Notes under the pieces: model-generated
Database searches by the model: none
What the model saw: the letters and a program-made list of their open reading frames with translations, nothing else
What the model was told of the DNA's origin: nothing
Made by a program: the position numbers and the translations under genes
In this document: piece after piece, positions 1-8,097 of the stretch
How the letters are laid out: each line of letters starts with the position of its first letter
Position numbering within the stretch: the first letter of the stretch is position 1
Assembly: GCF_009766095.1 (NCBI RefSeq)
Contig: NZ_LMUD01000009.1
Location: forward strand, 482,176 to 546,175
DNA length: 64,000 bases
Direction of reading: 5' to 3'
Source of the DNA: Granulicella sp. S190
GTDB taxonomy: Bacteria; Acidobacteriota; Terriglobia; Terriglobales; Acidobacteriaceae

Positions 1-588
1 GCCCGAGAGCTGGATGAGCGCGTTGAAGCTGTCGGCCTGTTTCAGCAGGATCGCGACCGCGATAAGGATGTAGATCGCGACCATGTACTTGGCCTTGATG
101 CGAAGGACAAACCAGAGCAGAAACTCCTGGTCGCCGAAGATCATCGCAATGGCGATCATCATGCCGAAGATGCCCGACCACGCTCCTGCAGCGACGACAT
201 CGGGACGCAGGCCAAGGATGTGGGTAAAGGAGATCGCCGAGGCCACGATCGCGCCGCCGATCACCGAGGTCAGGTAGAGCTCCGTCAGCCAGCGCCCGCC
301 AAACGACGGTTCAAGCAGCGAACCCGTGAACCACAGGGTCAGCATACCGAACAGAATGCCGAGGATGCCCTGTTCGACGAAGGAGTACGTAAGCAGCTGC
401 CAGATCTCGCCATGTGCGACGGCCAGGGGCTCGAGGATCAGATGCGCTAGCAGGACTGCCTGGAACTGCGGAGCGAGCCAGCGCAGAAGCAACAGGCCGA
501 AGAAGACGCCGACATTCGCAAGGATGAGCTTGCGGGTGGCGCCGCCGAAGGCTGGAAGGCTGAGCGAGATGGGGCCTGAACGGGGCAT
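1..588 (-). CDS. Rhomboid-family intramembrane serine protease, 3' end beyond window
   Basis: The minus frame is open from an ATG at 588 to the window edge, giving 196 codons without a stop. The product is very hydrophobic, with several membrane segments (about residues 20-36, 76-92, 107-124, 137-152 and 170-184). A GAWSGIFG motif near residues 135-142 matches the rhomboid GxSG motif and places the nucleophilic serine at about 138. The preceding segment WQLLTYSF (63-70) is the usual rhomboid region before the second membrane helix, but the conserved HxxxN residues normally found there are not recognisable. The partner histidine would lie beyond the window. Whether it is an active protease or an inactive rhomboid-like protein cannot be decided here. 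Family call good, activity uncertain. Confidence 0.75.
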   Translation of the reverse strand, partial: MPRSGPISLSLPAFGGATRKLILANVGVFFGLLLLRWLAPQFQAVLLAHLILEPLAVAHGEIWQLLTYSFVEQGILGILFGMLTLWFTGSLLEPSFGGRWLTELYLTSVIGGAIVASAISFTHILGLRPDVVAAGAWSGIFGMMIAIAMIFGDQEFLLWFVLRIKAKYMVAIYILIAVAILLKQADSFNALIQLSG

Positions 589-630
589 GGGTGCTTTCTC
601 ATTCCATCATAGGCTGTCTTCGAAGCGATA

Positions 631-679
631 GGTTCTCCTCCCGTAAGTCGAGCATCATCGCCCACCAACGGGAGGAACC
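631..679. repeat. Long imperfect inverted repeat between rhomboid and M28 genes
   Basis: GGTTCTCCTCCCGT at 631-644 pairs with ACGGGAGGAACC at 668-679, with a two-base bulge and a loop of about 23 nt. No T-run follows on either strand, so it is not a classical terminator. It lies upstream of the rhomboid gene and downstream of the M28 gene on the minus strand and could be a leader or processing hairpin. Confidence 0.5.
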
Positions 680-712
680 ATACCCATCATTCCGCCGCAA
701 CAAGGTACACGC

Positions 713-742
713 GCCACGAAGTGGCCGCTCCACGCGAAGTGG
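713..742. repeat. Two adjacent small hairpins of a CCAC(TTCG)GTGG type
   Basis: GCCAC (713-717) pairs with GTGGC (721-725), and CCAC (730-733) pairs with GTGG (739-742). Read on the minus strand both have TTC-containing loops and sit 24 nt past the M28 stop. They may stabilise or end that transcript. No T-run is visible. Confidence 0.4.
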
Positions 743-765
743 GCCCGTCCGGCAGGACAGCATTG

Positions 766-2340
766 CTAATTAGCAGGCTTACCCGGAGTCGGAGCAGCCT
801 GCCGCGGCCCGCGCTCAGGCGTAGGAAGAACAGCCACGCTGCGATGCCCAGCAGGATCAACCGAGCGCACGCCGAAGACGACATTGTCCTTGGAGATAGC
901 AAGCTTGAGGCTAAGCGCTGCCCCGGCACTGGCAGAGTCAGTCCACACCGGCTGGTCGGTCTCACGCCAGACCACCTCGTAGGTGGTGCTGGCAGGTGCA
1001 CCGGCAGGTGCCTGCCAGGTGAGCTCCGAGTTGTTGTCCAGCGCGGCGGTAAGAATGCGGACGTTCTGCGGCTCGCCGGGCGCCGAGGCCAGTGTAGCGA
1101 GCGTTGCAGCGTTGAGCCGCGCAACATTCGCAACGTAGTTGAAGTCCACGTACTGCAGCATGTCGCCGAACTGAACGCCATTCTCAACCCGAATATCCTG
1201 GTGCTGGTGGTCGAAGTTCTCGGCCCACTCGGTAAATCGAACCGCAGCGAAGCCCTCCTGGTTGAAGCTCGTGTGATCCCCGCCACGCAGAAAGCGGTCG
1301 CGGCGGAAGATCAGCACCGGGTGGAACGCCGGGATCATCCGCATAGCCATGTTGTGTGGCCGATTGGCAGGCGTACCCGCCGAAAGGCGCTGCGAGCCGG
1401 GATGGAAATAGGTGGAGTCGACCTCGACAATCGTGCGGGCCAGTTCGCGGGAGGGGGAGTCGCCCTCCGCGCCGAGGCTCTGAATCGCGTGAATCTGCTC
1501 AGGCGTGGCGTTGGCCGGGATGCCCTCGGAGAAGACACGGACCGTGGTCTTGTCGGGGATATTCGGCGGGGTAGTATTGCCGGGAGTCGTATCTCCGCCG
1601 ACGATATCGTTGTTGAGCACTGCTTCCAGCTGCCAGTGCTCTTCTTTCGCCACTTTAGCAAGATGAGCGCTCCCGTTGAGGCCTTGCTCCTCGCCCGCTA
1701 CTGCGACAAAGACGATCGTGCTGGGGAACTTCAGCTTCGACAGGACGCGAGCCGATGCAAGCGAGACCGCGACTCCACTGGCATCGTCGTTGGCGCCGGG
1801 TGCTGCGTCGTGGGAGTTTTCGTTCTTCGAGTTGCGAGAGTCATAGTGACCCGTGACAAGGACCATGCGCGCAGCCTGGGCCGGGTCCGTCCCGCGAAGG
1901 ATGGCGTAGACGTTGCTGATTCTGGTTGGCTTCGTGATCCGGGCGTAGGGTGCCGTACTGGCAGGCTCGATGAAGGTGTCGCGTTTGACCTCGAGGCAGT
2001 TGCCGCAGGCGGCGGAGATGGCTTTGAACTCGGATTCGATCCAGTCGGCGGCCGCGTTGACGCCGGTGTTCGGCGCAAGGTCGGTATCCATGCTGGAGAG
2101 CGTGCTGCGATTGTTGAACGAGACCAGCTTCGTGATGGTCGCTTTGATCTGGTCGGGTGAGACCTGCTGCAGCGCGGCGGCGATTGCAGGGTCTGCCGGT
2201 GCAGGTGTGATCGGTCTGCCGGTGGTAAGCGGCTGCTGGGCGTACAGCAGGCTGCAGGCGAGCAAGCTGGCCGCAGCAACCGTACGAGAAGGAAAGATCA
2301 TCCGATGCAGTCGTGTAGGGACGAGAGAGACAGCGGTCAC
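766..2340 (-). CDS. Secreted M28-family zinc metallopeptidase with C-terminal Fn3-like domain
   Basis: The product (about 524 aa) has a hydrophobic signal region (MIFPSRTVAAASLLACSLLYAQQ region, mature part after AQQ) and an M28 di-zinc peptidase core. The metal-ligand motifs appear in order: VTGHYDSR (His), APGANDDASG (bridging Asp), VAGEEQGLNG (catalytic Glu-Glu), NNDIVGG (Asp) and GGDHTSF (His). The last ~95 residues resemble a fibronectin-III-like module. It probably acts as an exported aminopeptidase or carboxypeptidase on peptides. A GTG at 2340 is chosen because AAGGAGA lies 10 nt upstream. An ATG at 2301 right before the signal peptide and an ATG at 2379 are alternatives. It is divergent from the LysW-like gene. 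Confidence 0.85.
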   Translation of the reverse strand: MTAVSLVPTRLHRMIFPSRTVAAASLLACSLLYAQQPLTTGRPITPAPADPAIAAALQQVSPDQIKATITKLVSFNNRSTLSSMDTDLAPNTGVNAAADWIESEFKAISAACGNCLEVKRDTFIEPASTAPYARITKPTRISNVYAILRGTDPAQAARMVLVTGHYDSRNSKNENSHDAAPGANDDASGVAVSLASARVLSKLKFPSTIVFVAVAGEEQGLNGSAHLAKVAKEEHWQLEAVLNNDIVGGDTTPGNTTPPNIPDKTTVRVFSEGIPANATPEQIHAIQSLGAEGDSPSRELARTIVEVDSTYFHPGSQRLSAGTPANRPHNMAMRMIPAFHPVLIFRRDRFLRGGDHTSFNQEGFAAVRFTEWAENFDHQHQDIRVENGVQFGDMLQYVDFNYVANVARLNAATLATLASAPGEPQNVRILTAALDNNSELTWQAPAGAPASTTYEVVWRETDQPVWTDSASAGAALSLKLAISKDNVVFGVRSVDPAGHRSVAVLPTPERGPRQAAPTPGKPAN

Positions 2341-2390
2341 GAAAATATTCTCCTTGTGCAAAAAACCGAAGTGCTGCATAGATCGTATGC

Positions 2391-2420
2391 TTGACGAATG
2401 GGCGGGACGGTCGCTAAATA
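2391..2420 (+). promoter_or_regulatory. Possible promoter of the LysW-like gene
   Basis: TTGACG (2391-2396) matches five of six bases of a -35 box, followed after 18 nt by TAAATA (2415-2420), a weak -10. It points at the gene starting at 2502 and lies in the divergent gap. Only the -35 is convincing. Confidence 0.3.
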
Positions 2421-2501
2421 AATAGCAAGGGCGCCCGCGGGGATGTTCCCTGTAATCCTAATAGACGGGCGAGCGGACCCAAAGACCCTGGAGGCAAGAT
2501 C

Positions 2502-2702
2502 ATGGCTGTTGTTTGTCCTGAGTGCGATAACCCGATTGTCGTGGACCCGGATGAAGTGGAAGAGGGTGAGACCCTGCAGTGCGACGAGTGCGGCATCGAC
2601 CTTGAAGTAGTTTCGGTCGATCCGCTGGAGCTGGCAGCCGTCGACGAGGCGGGCTATGACGACGAAGACACAACCCACGCCGGCGACGAGGAAGACGAGT
2701 AA
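2502..2702 (+). CDS. LysW-like acidic zinc-ribbon carrier protein
   Basis: A 66-residue protein with two CPEC/CDEC pairs (residues 5-8 and 28-31) separated by an acidic stretch, followed by [11 protein letters not shown]. This is the layout of LysW, the amino-group carrier protein of the lysine/arginine LysW pathway. The tail is strongly acidic and ends in DEEDE, whereas classical LysW ends in EDWGE and is modified on the last Glu. A terminal Glu is kept here. GGAGG lies about 8 nt before the ATG. No lysine or arginine biosynthesis gene lies nearby, so the carrier role is inferred from the family. It could instead be a general small zinc-ribbon protein. Confidence 0.75.
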   Translation: MAVVCPECDNPIVVDPDEVEEGETLQCDECGIDLEVVSVDPLELAAVDEAGYDDEDTTHAGDEEDE

Positions 2703-2740
2703 CGGCGGATCTGGATGGAGATAGCCGTATACTGAAAGCT

Positions 2741-3127
2741 ATGAAGCGCACTGATCTTTTGTTCCGTTCATTTGCCGGGAAGGTCATTCTGGCCTCTTGC
2801 TCGATGCTGATACTCTCCGGAGCAGTATCGTCTGTCTCTGCGCTTGCGGAGCAGCGTGGCCCTGTCCAGCGCGTGGTTCAAGGCAAGGTCACCGATACCG
2901 GGGGGACGATTGTGAAGGGTGCCATCGTCTATCTCAAGGACGACCACAGCCTCTCCGTCAAGAGTTACTTCTCTGATGAGCAAGGCGAATATCGCTTCGG
3001 ACAACTCGCGCAAAACACCGACTACGAGATCTGGGCTGAGAACAACGGGAAAAAGAGCGCGGTGAAGACGATCAGCTCATTCGACAACAAGAATCAATTT
3101 TTCATCGACCTGAAGCTCGGAAAATAA
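2741..3127 (+). CDS. Small secreted carboxypeptidase-regulatory-like (CarbopepD_reg) domain protein
   Basis: 128 aa. An N-terminal signal peptide (basic MKRTDLLFRSFAGK, then a hydrophobic core to about residue 35) is followed by a single beta-sandwich domain. VQGKVTDTGGTIVKGAIVYL, GEYRFGQL and YEIWAENNGKKS are typical of the carboxypeptidase regulatory-like fold that Acidobacteria use in many exported proteins. No catalytic domain is attached. It lies 38 bp after the LysW-like gene on the same strand and is closed by a strong hairpin, so the two may be co-transcribed. The exact function is unknown, probably a cell-surface or periplasmic binding module. Confidence 0.75.
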   Translation: MKRTDLLFRSFAGKVILASCSMLILSGAVSSVSALAEQRGPVQRVVQGKVTDTGGTIVKGAIVYLKDDHSLSVKSYFSDEQGEYRFGQLAQNTDYEIWAENNGKKSAVKTISSFDNKNQFFIDLKLGK

Positions 3128-3144
3128 AGACTTCGTAATTCGCA

Positions 3145-3188
3145 AAAAGCAATGGCGCCGGATCAGACGATTCGGCGCCGTTGCTTTT
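3145..3188. terminator. Bidirectional rho-independent terminator
   Basis: AAAAGCAATGGCGCCG (3145-3160) pairs with CGGCGCCGTTGCTTTT (3173-3188) over 16 positions with one G-T wobble, around a 12-nt loop. The A-rich 5' arm and T-rich 3' arm let it work on both strands. It sits between the convergent ends of the genes at 2741-3127 and 3200-3673. Confidence 0.9.
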
Positions 3189-3199
3189 GCGGTCAGAAG

Positions 3200-3673
3200 T
3201 TAGTCGGCAATGCCGGGATTGGGTGGGTCGATGCCCAGCGCCGTGGCAAGAGCGGTAAGGTGATCCTGCTCCTGCATCAGAATCTCGCGAATCGACTCGC
3301 CGATGGCGAACTCGTTCAGTTCGTCGCACTGCTTCACGCGGCGGCGGTAGTTGGCAATCGTCTCACGCTCATTTTCGAGATCGAAGCGAAGCATCTCCTC
3401 GGCCTTCTCGGAGGTCTTGACCGGCTTGGGAACAACTGAAGGCATGCCGCCGAGATAGTCCACATGATTTGCGATCGCGATGGCGTGGGCCAGCTCCTCG
3501 GCCGCGTGGACGGCGAGCTCGTCGGCGATGTTCATGTACTGCGCGCCCTTCAGTACCTGCGAGTAGTTCACATAGGCGATGATCGCCTGGTACTCGCGAG
3601 AGAGATCTTCGTTGAGTAGATCGATGAGCTTTTCGCGCGTGATGGCGGGTGATGCACTTGCTTTGTCGGACAT
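3200..3673 (-). CDS. Ferritin-like / bacterioferritin-type diiron protein
   Basis: 157 aa, all-helical and rich in Glu/His. Metal-site motifs fit a ferritin-like four-helix bundle: DLSREYQAIIAY (first Glu), EELAHAIAIANH (ExxH), ENERETIANY and MQEQDHLTAL (ExxH). Close relatives are annotated as bacterioferritin or ferritin-like proteins that store iron or protect against peroxide. The ATG at 3673 is preferred because GGAGA lies just upstream. A longer frame from 3715 has no such site. It is monocistronic, ending at the bidirectional hairpin. Which ferritin subclass it belongs to is not certain. Confidence 0.8.
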   Translation of the reverse strand: MSDKASASPAITREKLIDLLNEDLSREYQAIIAYVNYSQVLKGAQYMNIADELAVHAAEELAHAIAIANHVDYLGGMPSVVPKPVKTSEKAEEMLRFDLENERETIANYRRRVKQCDELNEFAIGESIREILMQEQDHLTALATALGIDPPNPGIAD

Positions 3674-3812
3674 GTCTTCTCCAGTAAATTTTCGTTTTTG
3701 TTGTCTGAGATGCACGAAGCCAGCCTCGAGTTTATGACGTCCTGATACTGTTTCCCAAAAGGGAAACTAAATATACTGACCCCAAAGACGGTTAAGGTAG
3801 GAGCAGGATGCG

Positions 3813-3911
3813 ATGAAGCTGATCTTTCTCTATGGCATGCCGGCAACGGGCAAGCTGACCGTCGCGCAGGAGAGAACGCAACTAAAACCTCACGTCAAAC
3901 TCCTGACGTGA
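3813..3911 (+). pseudogene. Truncated P-loop kinase gene remnant
   Basis: An ATG at 3813, preceded by AGGAG, opens a 32-codon frame beginning MKLIFLYGMPATGKLTVAQE. This looks like the N-terminus of small P-loop (AAA/shikimate-kinase-like) proteins with the Walker A motif GMPATGK. After about 20 codons the similarity stops and the frame runs into the palindrome 3888-3913, with its TGA (3909-3911) inside the hairpin. Such kinases normally exceed 150 residues, so at least 85% of the gene is gone. It is probably a deletion remnant with an intact start region. Translation into a 32-aa peptide is possible but a function is unlikely. Confidence 0.6.
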
Positions 3912-3913
3912 GG
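3888..3913 (-). terminator. Terminator of galU
   Basis: A perfect 10-bp inverted repeat, CCTCACGTCA (3888-3897) and TGACGTGAGG (3904-3913), with a 6-nt loop, followed on the minus strand by TTTTAGTT. It lies 25 nt past the galU stop. The TGA of the truncated kinase frame on the other strand lies in the same hairpin. Confidence 0.75.
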
Positions 3914-3937
3914 CCGGCAGAATGCTGCGGCTTAGTT

Positions 3938-4846
3938 CTAGATCGGAAAAGCCTTCAGCCACTCGCGAAACGAAGGCCCAAGTTCCTTATTCTTAAGCGC
4001 AAACTCGACGGTAGCCCGCAGAAAGCCCTGTTTATCGCCGGCGTCGTGCCGCTTGCCCTCGTAGACGAAGCCGTAAACCTTCTCATATTGCAGCAGCGCC
4101 TTGATGCCGTCGGTAAGTTGCAGCTCGCCTCCCGCGCCGGGCGTAATGTGCTCCAGCATGTCGAAGATACGAGGCGTAAGGATGTAGCGGCCGATGATGG
4201 CGTTCTGCGAGGGCGCGTCTTCAGGTTTCGGCTTTTCGACCATGTTTTTCACGGCCAGCAGACGCGGATTCTTCGGATCAGGCGTGCAGTCGAGACAGCC
4301 ATAGTTCTGGATAGCCGCGCCTTCGACAACCTCGGAGCCAAGAATGCTCGACATCTCTCCGTTTATCGCCTGCGTCTCGTTGAAGGCCTCCACCATCTGC
4401 CTCATGCACGGAATGGCGGCATCCACAATGTCGTCCGGAAGCAGAACGGCGAACGGCTCATCGCCAACGAGCTCCTTCGCCATTAGCACGGCATGGCCCA
4501 GTCCCAGCGGCGCAGGCTGCCGCGTATACGTGATCTTGGCCAGCTTCGAGACCGAACGCGCAACTTCCAGCAGCGCGGTCTTATTCTTCGCCGCAAGCGA
4601 GGCTTCAAGCTCTGGGCTGGAGTCGAAGTGGTCCTCCATCGTGGACTTGCCCCGTCCAGTCACGATGATGATCTCGGTGCATCCAGCCGCGACGGCCTCC
4701 TCCACGCCGTACTGAATCAAAGGCTTGTCGACGAGGCAGAGCATCTCTTTGGGGGTGGCCTTGGTGGCGGGAAGGAAGCGCGTGCCCATACCTGCGGCAG
4801 GAAAGACTGCTTTACGAATCTTCTGGCGAGTCATGGTTTCGGTCAT
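3938..4846 (-). CDS. galU: UTP--glucose-1-phosphate uridylyltransferase
   Basis: 302 aa. GalU joins UTP and glucose-1-phosphate to give UDP-glucose for glycans, envelope sugars and trehalose or glycogen routes in the cytoplasm. The nucleotidyltransferase signature AAGMGTRFLPATKATPKEM (near residue 15) holds the nucleotide-binding loop and catalytic Lys. VDKPLIQYGVEEA, GLGHAVLMAKELVG, LPDDIVD and VEKPKPEDAPS are further GalU motifs. The length is normal for the family. The ATG at 4846 follows AAAGGAG with a short 3-nt gap. An ATG four codons later (4834) is a possible alternative. Single gene with its own terminator. Confidence 0.95.
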   Translation of the reverse strand: MTETMTRQKIRKAVFPAAGMGTRFLPATKATPKEMLCLVDKPLIQYGVEEAVAAGCTEIIIVTGRGKSTMEDHFDSSPELEASLAAKNKTALLEVARSVSKLAKITYTRQPAPLGLGHAVLMAKELVGDEPFAVLLPDDIVDAAIPCMRQMVEAFNETQAINGEMSSILGSEVVEGAAIQNYGCLDCTPDPKNPRLLAVKNMVEKPKPEDAPSQNAIIGRYILTPRIFDMLEHITPGAGGELQLTDGIKALLQYEKVYGFVYEGKRHDAGDKQGFLRATVEFALKNKELGPSFREWLKAFPI

Positions 4847-4992
4847 CAACTCCTTTGATGCAAACACGGTTACTGGAAATGCTAGCAGGGCAGCATCAAA
4901 AATTGCATGACCCAATCGGGTCGGGTAAAACGGCTCAGCCTCTGCGGCGAACGATTAGGCTGACCATGTCGCCTGCCGCATATATTGAGCCG

Positions 4993-6768
4993 CTACAGCA
5001 CCGGCGAGTCGTCATGAAGCATGGCCTTCCGTACAACCTTGATCGGGGCAAATCCCTGCCTCATAAAGTTGTCGTGGAAGGTCTGCAGATTGAAGGCTGC
5101 ACCCTCTTTCTTCATCATATCGGCGCGCAGCTTCATGATCTCCAGCTTACCCAGCGTGTAGTACAGATACGTCGCATCGGCAGTGCCGCGCTTGGTCTCA
5201 ACCAGGCCCACCGAGTGAGACTGGTACCCATCGGTGACGAAGAAGTTCACCGCCTGGTCGAAGGTGAACTGGCCCGTGTGAAGCTTGATGGAGTTGACGA
5301 AGCGCGCATCGCGCAGCAGCGCATCCTGAATCTGGCCCAGGCGAATCAGCTTCGCCTCGCGCTCATCCTTCGCGCCTGTGCCCGGTTGGCCGTAGCCCTG
5401 GTCCAGCATCATCTGCTCGGTGTAATGTGCCCAGCCTTCGATATTCGTGTTCGCTCCAAGAACCTTGCGAACGGTCGAAGGAAACTGCGGGGTCCACAGG
5501 AACTGAATGTAGTGGCCGGGGTAAGCCTCATGCACGCTCGTGCTGATGATCGTACCGACATTGAACTCCGCCATATGCTCGGCGATGTGCTCCGGCGTCC
5601 AGTCTTTTTCAGGCAGCGTCACATTGAAGTACGCCTTGGTGGAGTGGGTCTCGAACGGGCCCGGAGGGTCCATCGAGGCCGAGGTCGTAGCACGCTCAAA
5701 CGGCGGTGTCTCTTCGAGCGTCGGCTCGACCTTCGAGGGGATCGTGATGATGTGGTGCGTGTTGATGAACTCGATCAGGCTTGCAAACGTATCGTTGAAG
5801 GTGCTCAGCAGCTTGTCGGGCGCAGGATGAATCGTCGCCAGCTCAGCCAGAACCTCCTGCGGAGTCTTGCTCGGGTCCACTTCCTTCGCCACCCGGGCAA
5901 ACTCGGCCTGGTTCTTGTGCAGATCCGCATAGGCGATCTCAAGCAGGCGGTCGAGCGGTGTATCCACCATCTCGTCATAGCTCAGCTTCTTCGCAAACGT
6001 CTCAGCGCCGAACTTGAAGTCGCCGTTCGAGCGCGGCAGCAGGTCCGACTTGAGCCACGCCCCGTAGGACTGAAGCGCTTCGATCACGGCAGCGTTCGAC
6101 TTCGCAAAGGCAGCCTTCGTGCCTGCATCCGTTGCGTCGGTGAACGCAGACGGAACGTCGTTCTGGAAGAAGCTGACGTCGCCGCCGATCTGCTCCAGCG
6201 CAATCTCGGTATAGATATGGGGAGGATTCTTCAGGTTCTTACGCGCCTCCTGCAGAGCCTGCGGCATCTGCTTCTCGCGCTCCACCAGAGCCTTCAGACG
6301 AACATCGGCAGGCGCGTAAGGCCGCTCCATAATCACGAACGCAGCGCTGGTGATGCCGGAGGAGTAGTTGTCCGGGTTCTTCTCCCACGGGCGTATCACC
6401 TCAAGCGTCAGCAGCGTGCTGCGGATGCTGTTCAGCAGAATCTGCCGGTCGGCGGCAACCGAGGCATCCAGGGCCGACGGATCGATGCCCTCAACCTTCT
6501 TCTCATACGCATGAAGAGCGGCAACCTGTCTTTGGATGTTCCCTGCGGAGTAGTCCTCCAGCTGGGTGTCGTACTGGTGTAGACCGTTCGCGGTGCCGTT
6601 GGTCGGCCCGAAGTGAAAGTAAACATCGGAGAAGTACTGGTCCGCCACATAGTTGAACGTCTGGCCGCCGCCATCGGCAGAGACGCGCTGGCCGTGAGCC
6701 ACAGGCCCCGGTGAGAGGAGGAACGTTACAAGCAGGAGAGTCGAAAGGAACGGGCGTCTCATTGACAT
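4993..6768 (-). CDS. Secreted DUF885 family putative metallo-hydrolase
   Basis: About 591 aa. The N-terminus has basic residues, then a hydrophobic signal core (LSTLLLVTFLLSPGPVAHGQ), so the protein is exported. The rest is helical and typical of DUF885. Near the C-terminus the motif SVHEAYPGHYIQFLW has the conserved HEAYPGH box, an HExxH-like zinc-binding signature of this family, and GWAHYTEQMMLDQGYG supplies a downstream acidic/His region. DUF885 proteins are predicted peptidase-like enzymes with few characterised substrates. Two in-frame ATGs (6768 and 6762) are candidate starts and neither has a clear ribosome site. Single gene. Confidence 0.8.
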   Translation of the reverse strand: MSMRRPFLSTLLLVTFLLSPGPVAHGQRVSADGGGQTFNYVADQYFSDVYFHFGPTNGTANGLHQYDTQLEDYSAGNIQRQVAALHAYEKKVEGIDPSALDASVAADRQILLNSIRSTLLTLEVIRPWEKNPDNYSSGITSAAFVIMERPYAPADVRLKALVEREKQMPQALQEARKNLKNPPHIYTEIALEQIGGDVSFFQNDVPSAFTDATDAGTKAAFAKSNAAVIEALQSYGAWLKSDLLPRSNGDFKFGAETFAKKLSYDEMVDTPLDRLLEIAYADLHKNQAEFARVAKEVDPSKTPQEVLAELATIHPAPDKLLSTFNDTFASLIEFINTHHIITIPSKVEPTLEETPPFERATTSASMDPPGPFETHSTKAYFNVTLPEKDWTPEHIAEHMAEFNVGTIISTSVHEAYPGHYIQFLWTPQFPSTVRKVLGANTNIEGWAHYTEQMMLDQGYGQPGTGAKDEREAKLIRLGQIQDALLRDARFVNSIKLHTGQFTFDQAVNFFVTDGYQSHSVGLVETKRGTADATYLYYTLGKLEIMKLRADMMKKEGAAFNLQTFHDNFMRQGFAPIKVVRKAMLHDDSPVL

Positions 6769-6864
6769 TGCTAATGAGTCTACGGCAACCTGCAGCAAAT
6801 TTGCTGTACGAAACTCGCCGCCCAGAGCCTGTTCGAATTACTTCCTCAAGCCGGCATCGACGAA

Positions 6865-8097
6865 CTAGCTACTCGCGAAACGCAGCTCTCTTCGGCGGGC
6901 CAGAATATAGACTGCGACCAGCGCAGCGGTAAAGCCTGCCCCGGCACCCACAGCGAGCGACCAGCGCGGGCCAAAGTGGTTGGCAACCCAGCCAACGATC
7001 GGAGCGCCAATCGTCATTCCACCAAGTGCAATGCCGACTCGGAGAGCCATCACCCTGCCGCGCATCGAAGGTTCTGTCGAGAGCTGCATGATGCTGTTCG
7101 TGCCGTTGGTGAAGGTCAGTACAGCTGCGCCGCTGACCGCGAGAGCAGCCGCAAACCACCAGTATCCCGGCGCGAGTGCGGCAAGCGTACAGCCCAGCCC
7201 GAAGACACCGGCTCCTATCGACAGCGACGCTAAGCTTGGTCTCTTCCGGCCGGCAGCAAACAACGCTCCTGACAGAGTCCCCACTGCCATGATGGAGGAG
7301 AGCAAGCCGAAGCCACGCGCGTCGGAGTGAAAGACGTTCACGGCCATAGTCGCGATAAAGATTGGAGTATTCAGCCCGAAGGTGCCGATCAGAAACAGCA
7401 TGATCAGGATCGCCCTGAGATCCGGCTCTCTCCACACGTAACGGAAACCCTTGAGAAATCCAGCCGTCGTGCGATGCGCTCTGGCGCTCGCATGCAGTTC
7501 GGTAAGGCGGAAGAAAGACATCGAGAGGAGGACCGCTCCGAACGAAAACCCATTCAGAAGAAAGGCCCATCCAATGCCGACCTTTGCGATAAGAAGGCCA
7601 GCAACTGCGGGACCGATCATCTGTGCAGCATTGAAGGAAGTTGAGTTCAATGCGACGGCATTAGAGAGATCCGCATCGCCCACCATCTCCGCAACGAAGG
7701 TCTGTCTCACAGGGGCATCCAGCGCGGCGGCAGAGCCGGACAGGAAGGCGAACACGTACACGTGCCACAGCCGGACGATTCCTGCAACCGTAAGAGCTCC
7801 CAGGGCAAGCGCAAGCACTCCCATGGAAGCCTGGGTCAGCATCAGGAGCTTGCGCTGATTCAGCCGGTCTGCTGCCGAGCCCGTCCAGGGCAGGAACAGA
7901 AGCTGCGGTGCGAACTGCAGGCCCATCACGATACCCAGCGCCGACGCGTCATGATGCGTCAACTGAGTCAGCACGAGCCAGTCTTGCGCGACGCGCTGCA
8001 TCCACGTCCCGACGTTCGACACCAGAGAGCCTGCCGTCCACAAGCGGAAGTTGAAGCTTCTCAGGGAGCGAAAAGTACCGGCCACATGGTTCTTCAT
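6865..8097 (-). CDS. MFS transporter (EntS / MFS_3 type)
   Basis: 410 aa with about 12 predicted membrane helices. The motif GSAADRLNQRKLLM (residues ~74-87) is the cytoplasmic loop 2-3 signature of the major facilitator superfamily. The overall pattern, with SNVGTWMQRVAQDWLVL at the first helix, matches MFS_3 (enterobactin exporter-like) drug or siderophore exporters. It is the last gene of a MarR-controlled operon and overlaps the preceding small membrane gene by 4 nt (ATGA), implying translational coupling. The context suggests efflux of a compound handled by the isochorismatase-like protein. The substrate is unknown. Confidence 0.85.
   Translation of the reverse strand: MKNHVAGTFRSLRSFNFRLWTAGSLVSNVGTWMQRVAQDWLVLTQLTHHDASALGIVMGLQFAPQLLFLPWTGSAADRLNQRKLLMLTQASMGVLALALGALTVAGIVRLWHVYVFAFLSGSAAALDAPVRQTFVAEMVGDADLSNAVALNSTSFNAAQMIGPAVAGLLIAKVGIGWAFLLNGFSFGAVLLSMSFFRLTELHASARAHRTTAGFLKGFRYVWREPDLRAILIMLFLIGTFGLNTPIFIATMAVNVFHSDARGFGLLSSIMAVGTLSGALFAAGRKRPSLASLSIGAGVFGLGCTLAALAPGYWWFAAALAVSGAAVLTFTNGTNSIMQLSTEPSMRGRVMALRVGIALGGMTIGAPIVGWVANHFGPRWSLAVGAGAGFTAALVAVYILARRRELRFASS

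Noticed and set aside
721..2160. 479-aa plus-strand frame antisense to the M28 gene
   Set aside because: Shadow of the GC-rich M28 gene; the minus strand carries all peptidase motifs.
4855..6582. 575-aa plus-strand frame
   Set aside because: Antisense shadow of the DUF885 gene, which has the HEAYPGH motif and signal peptide.
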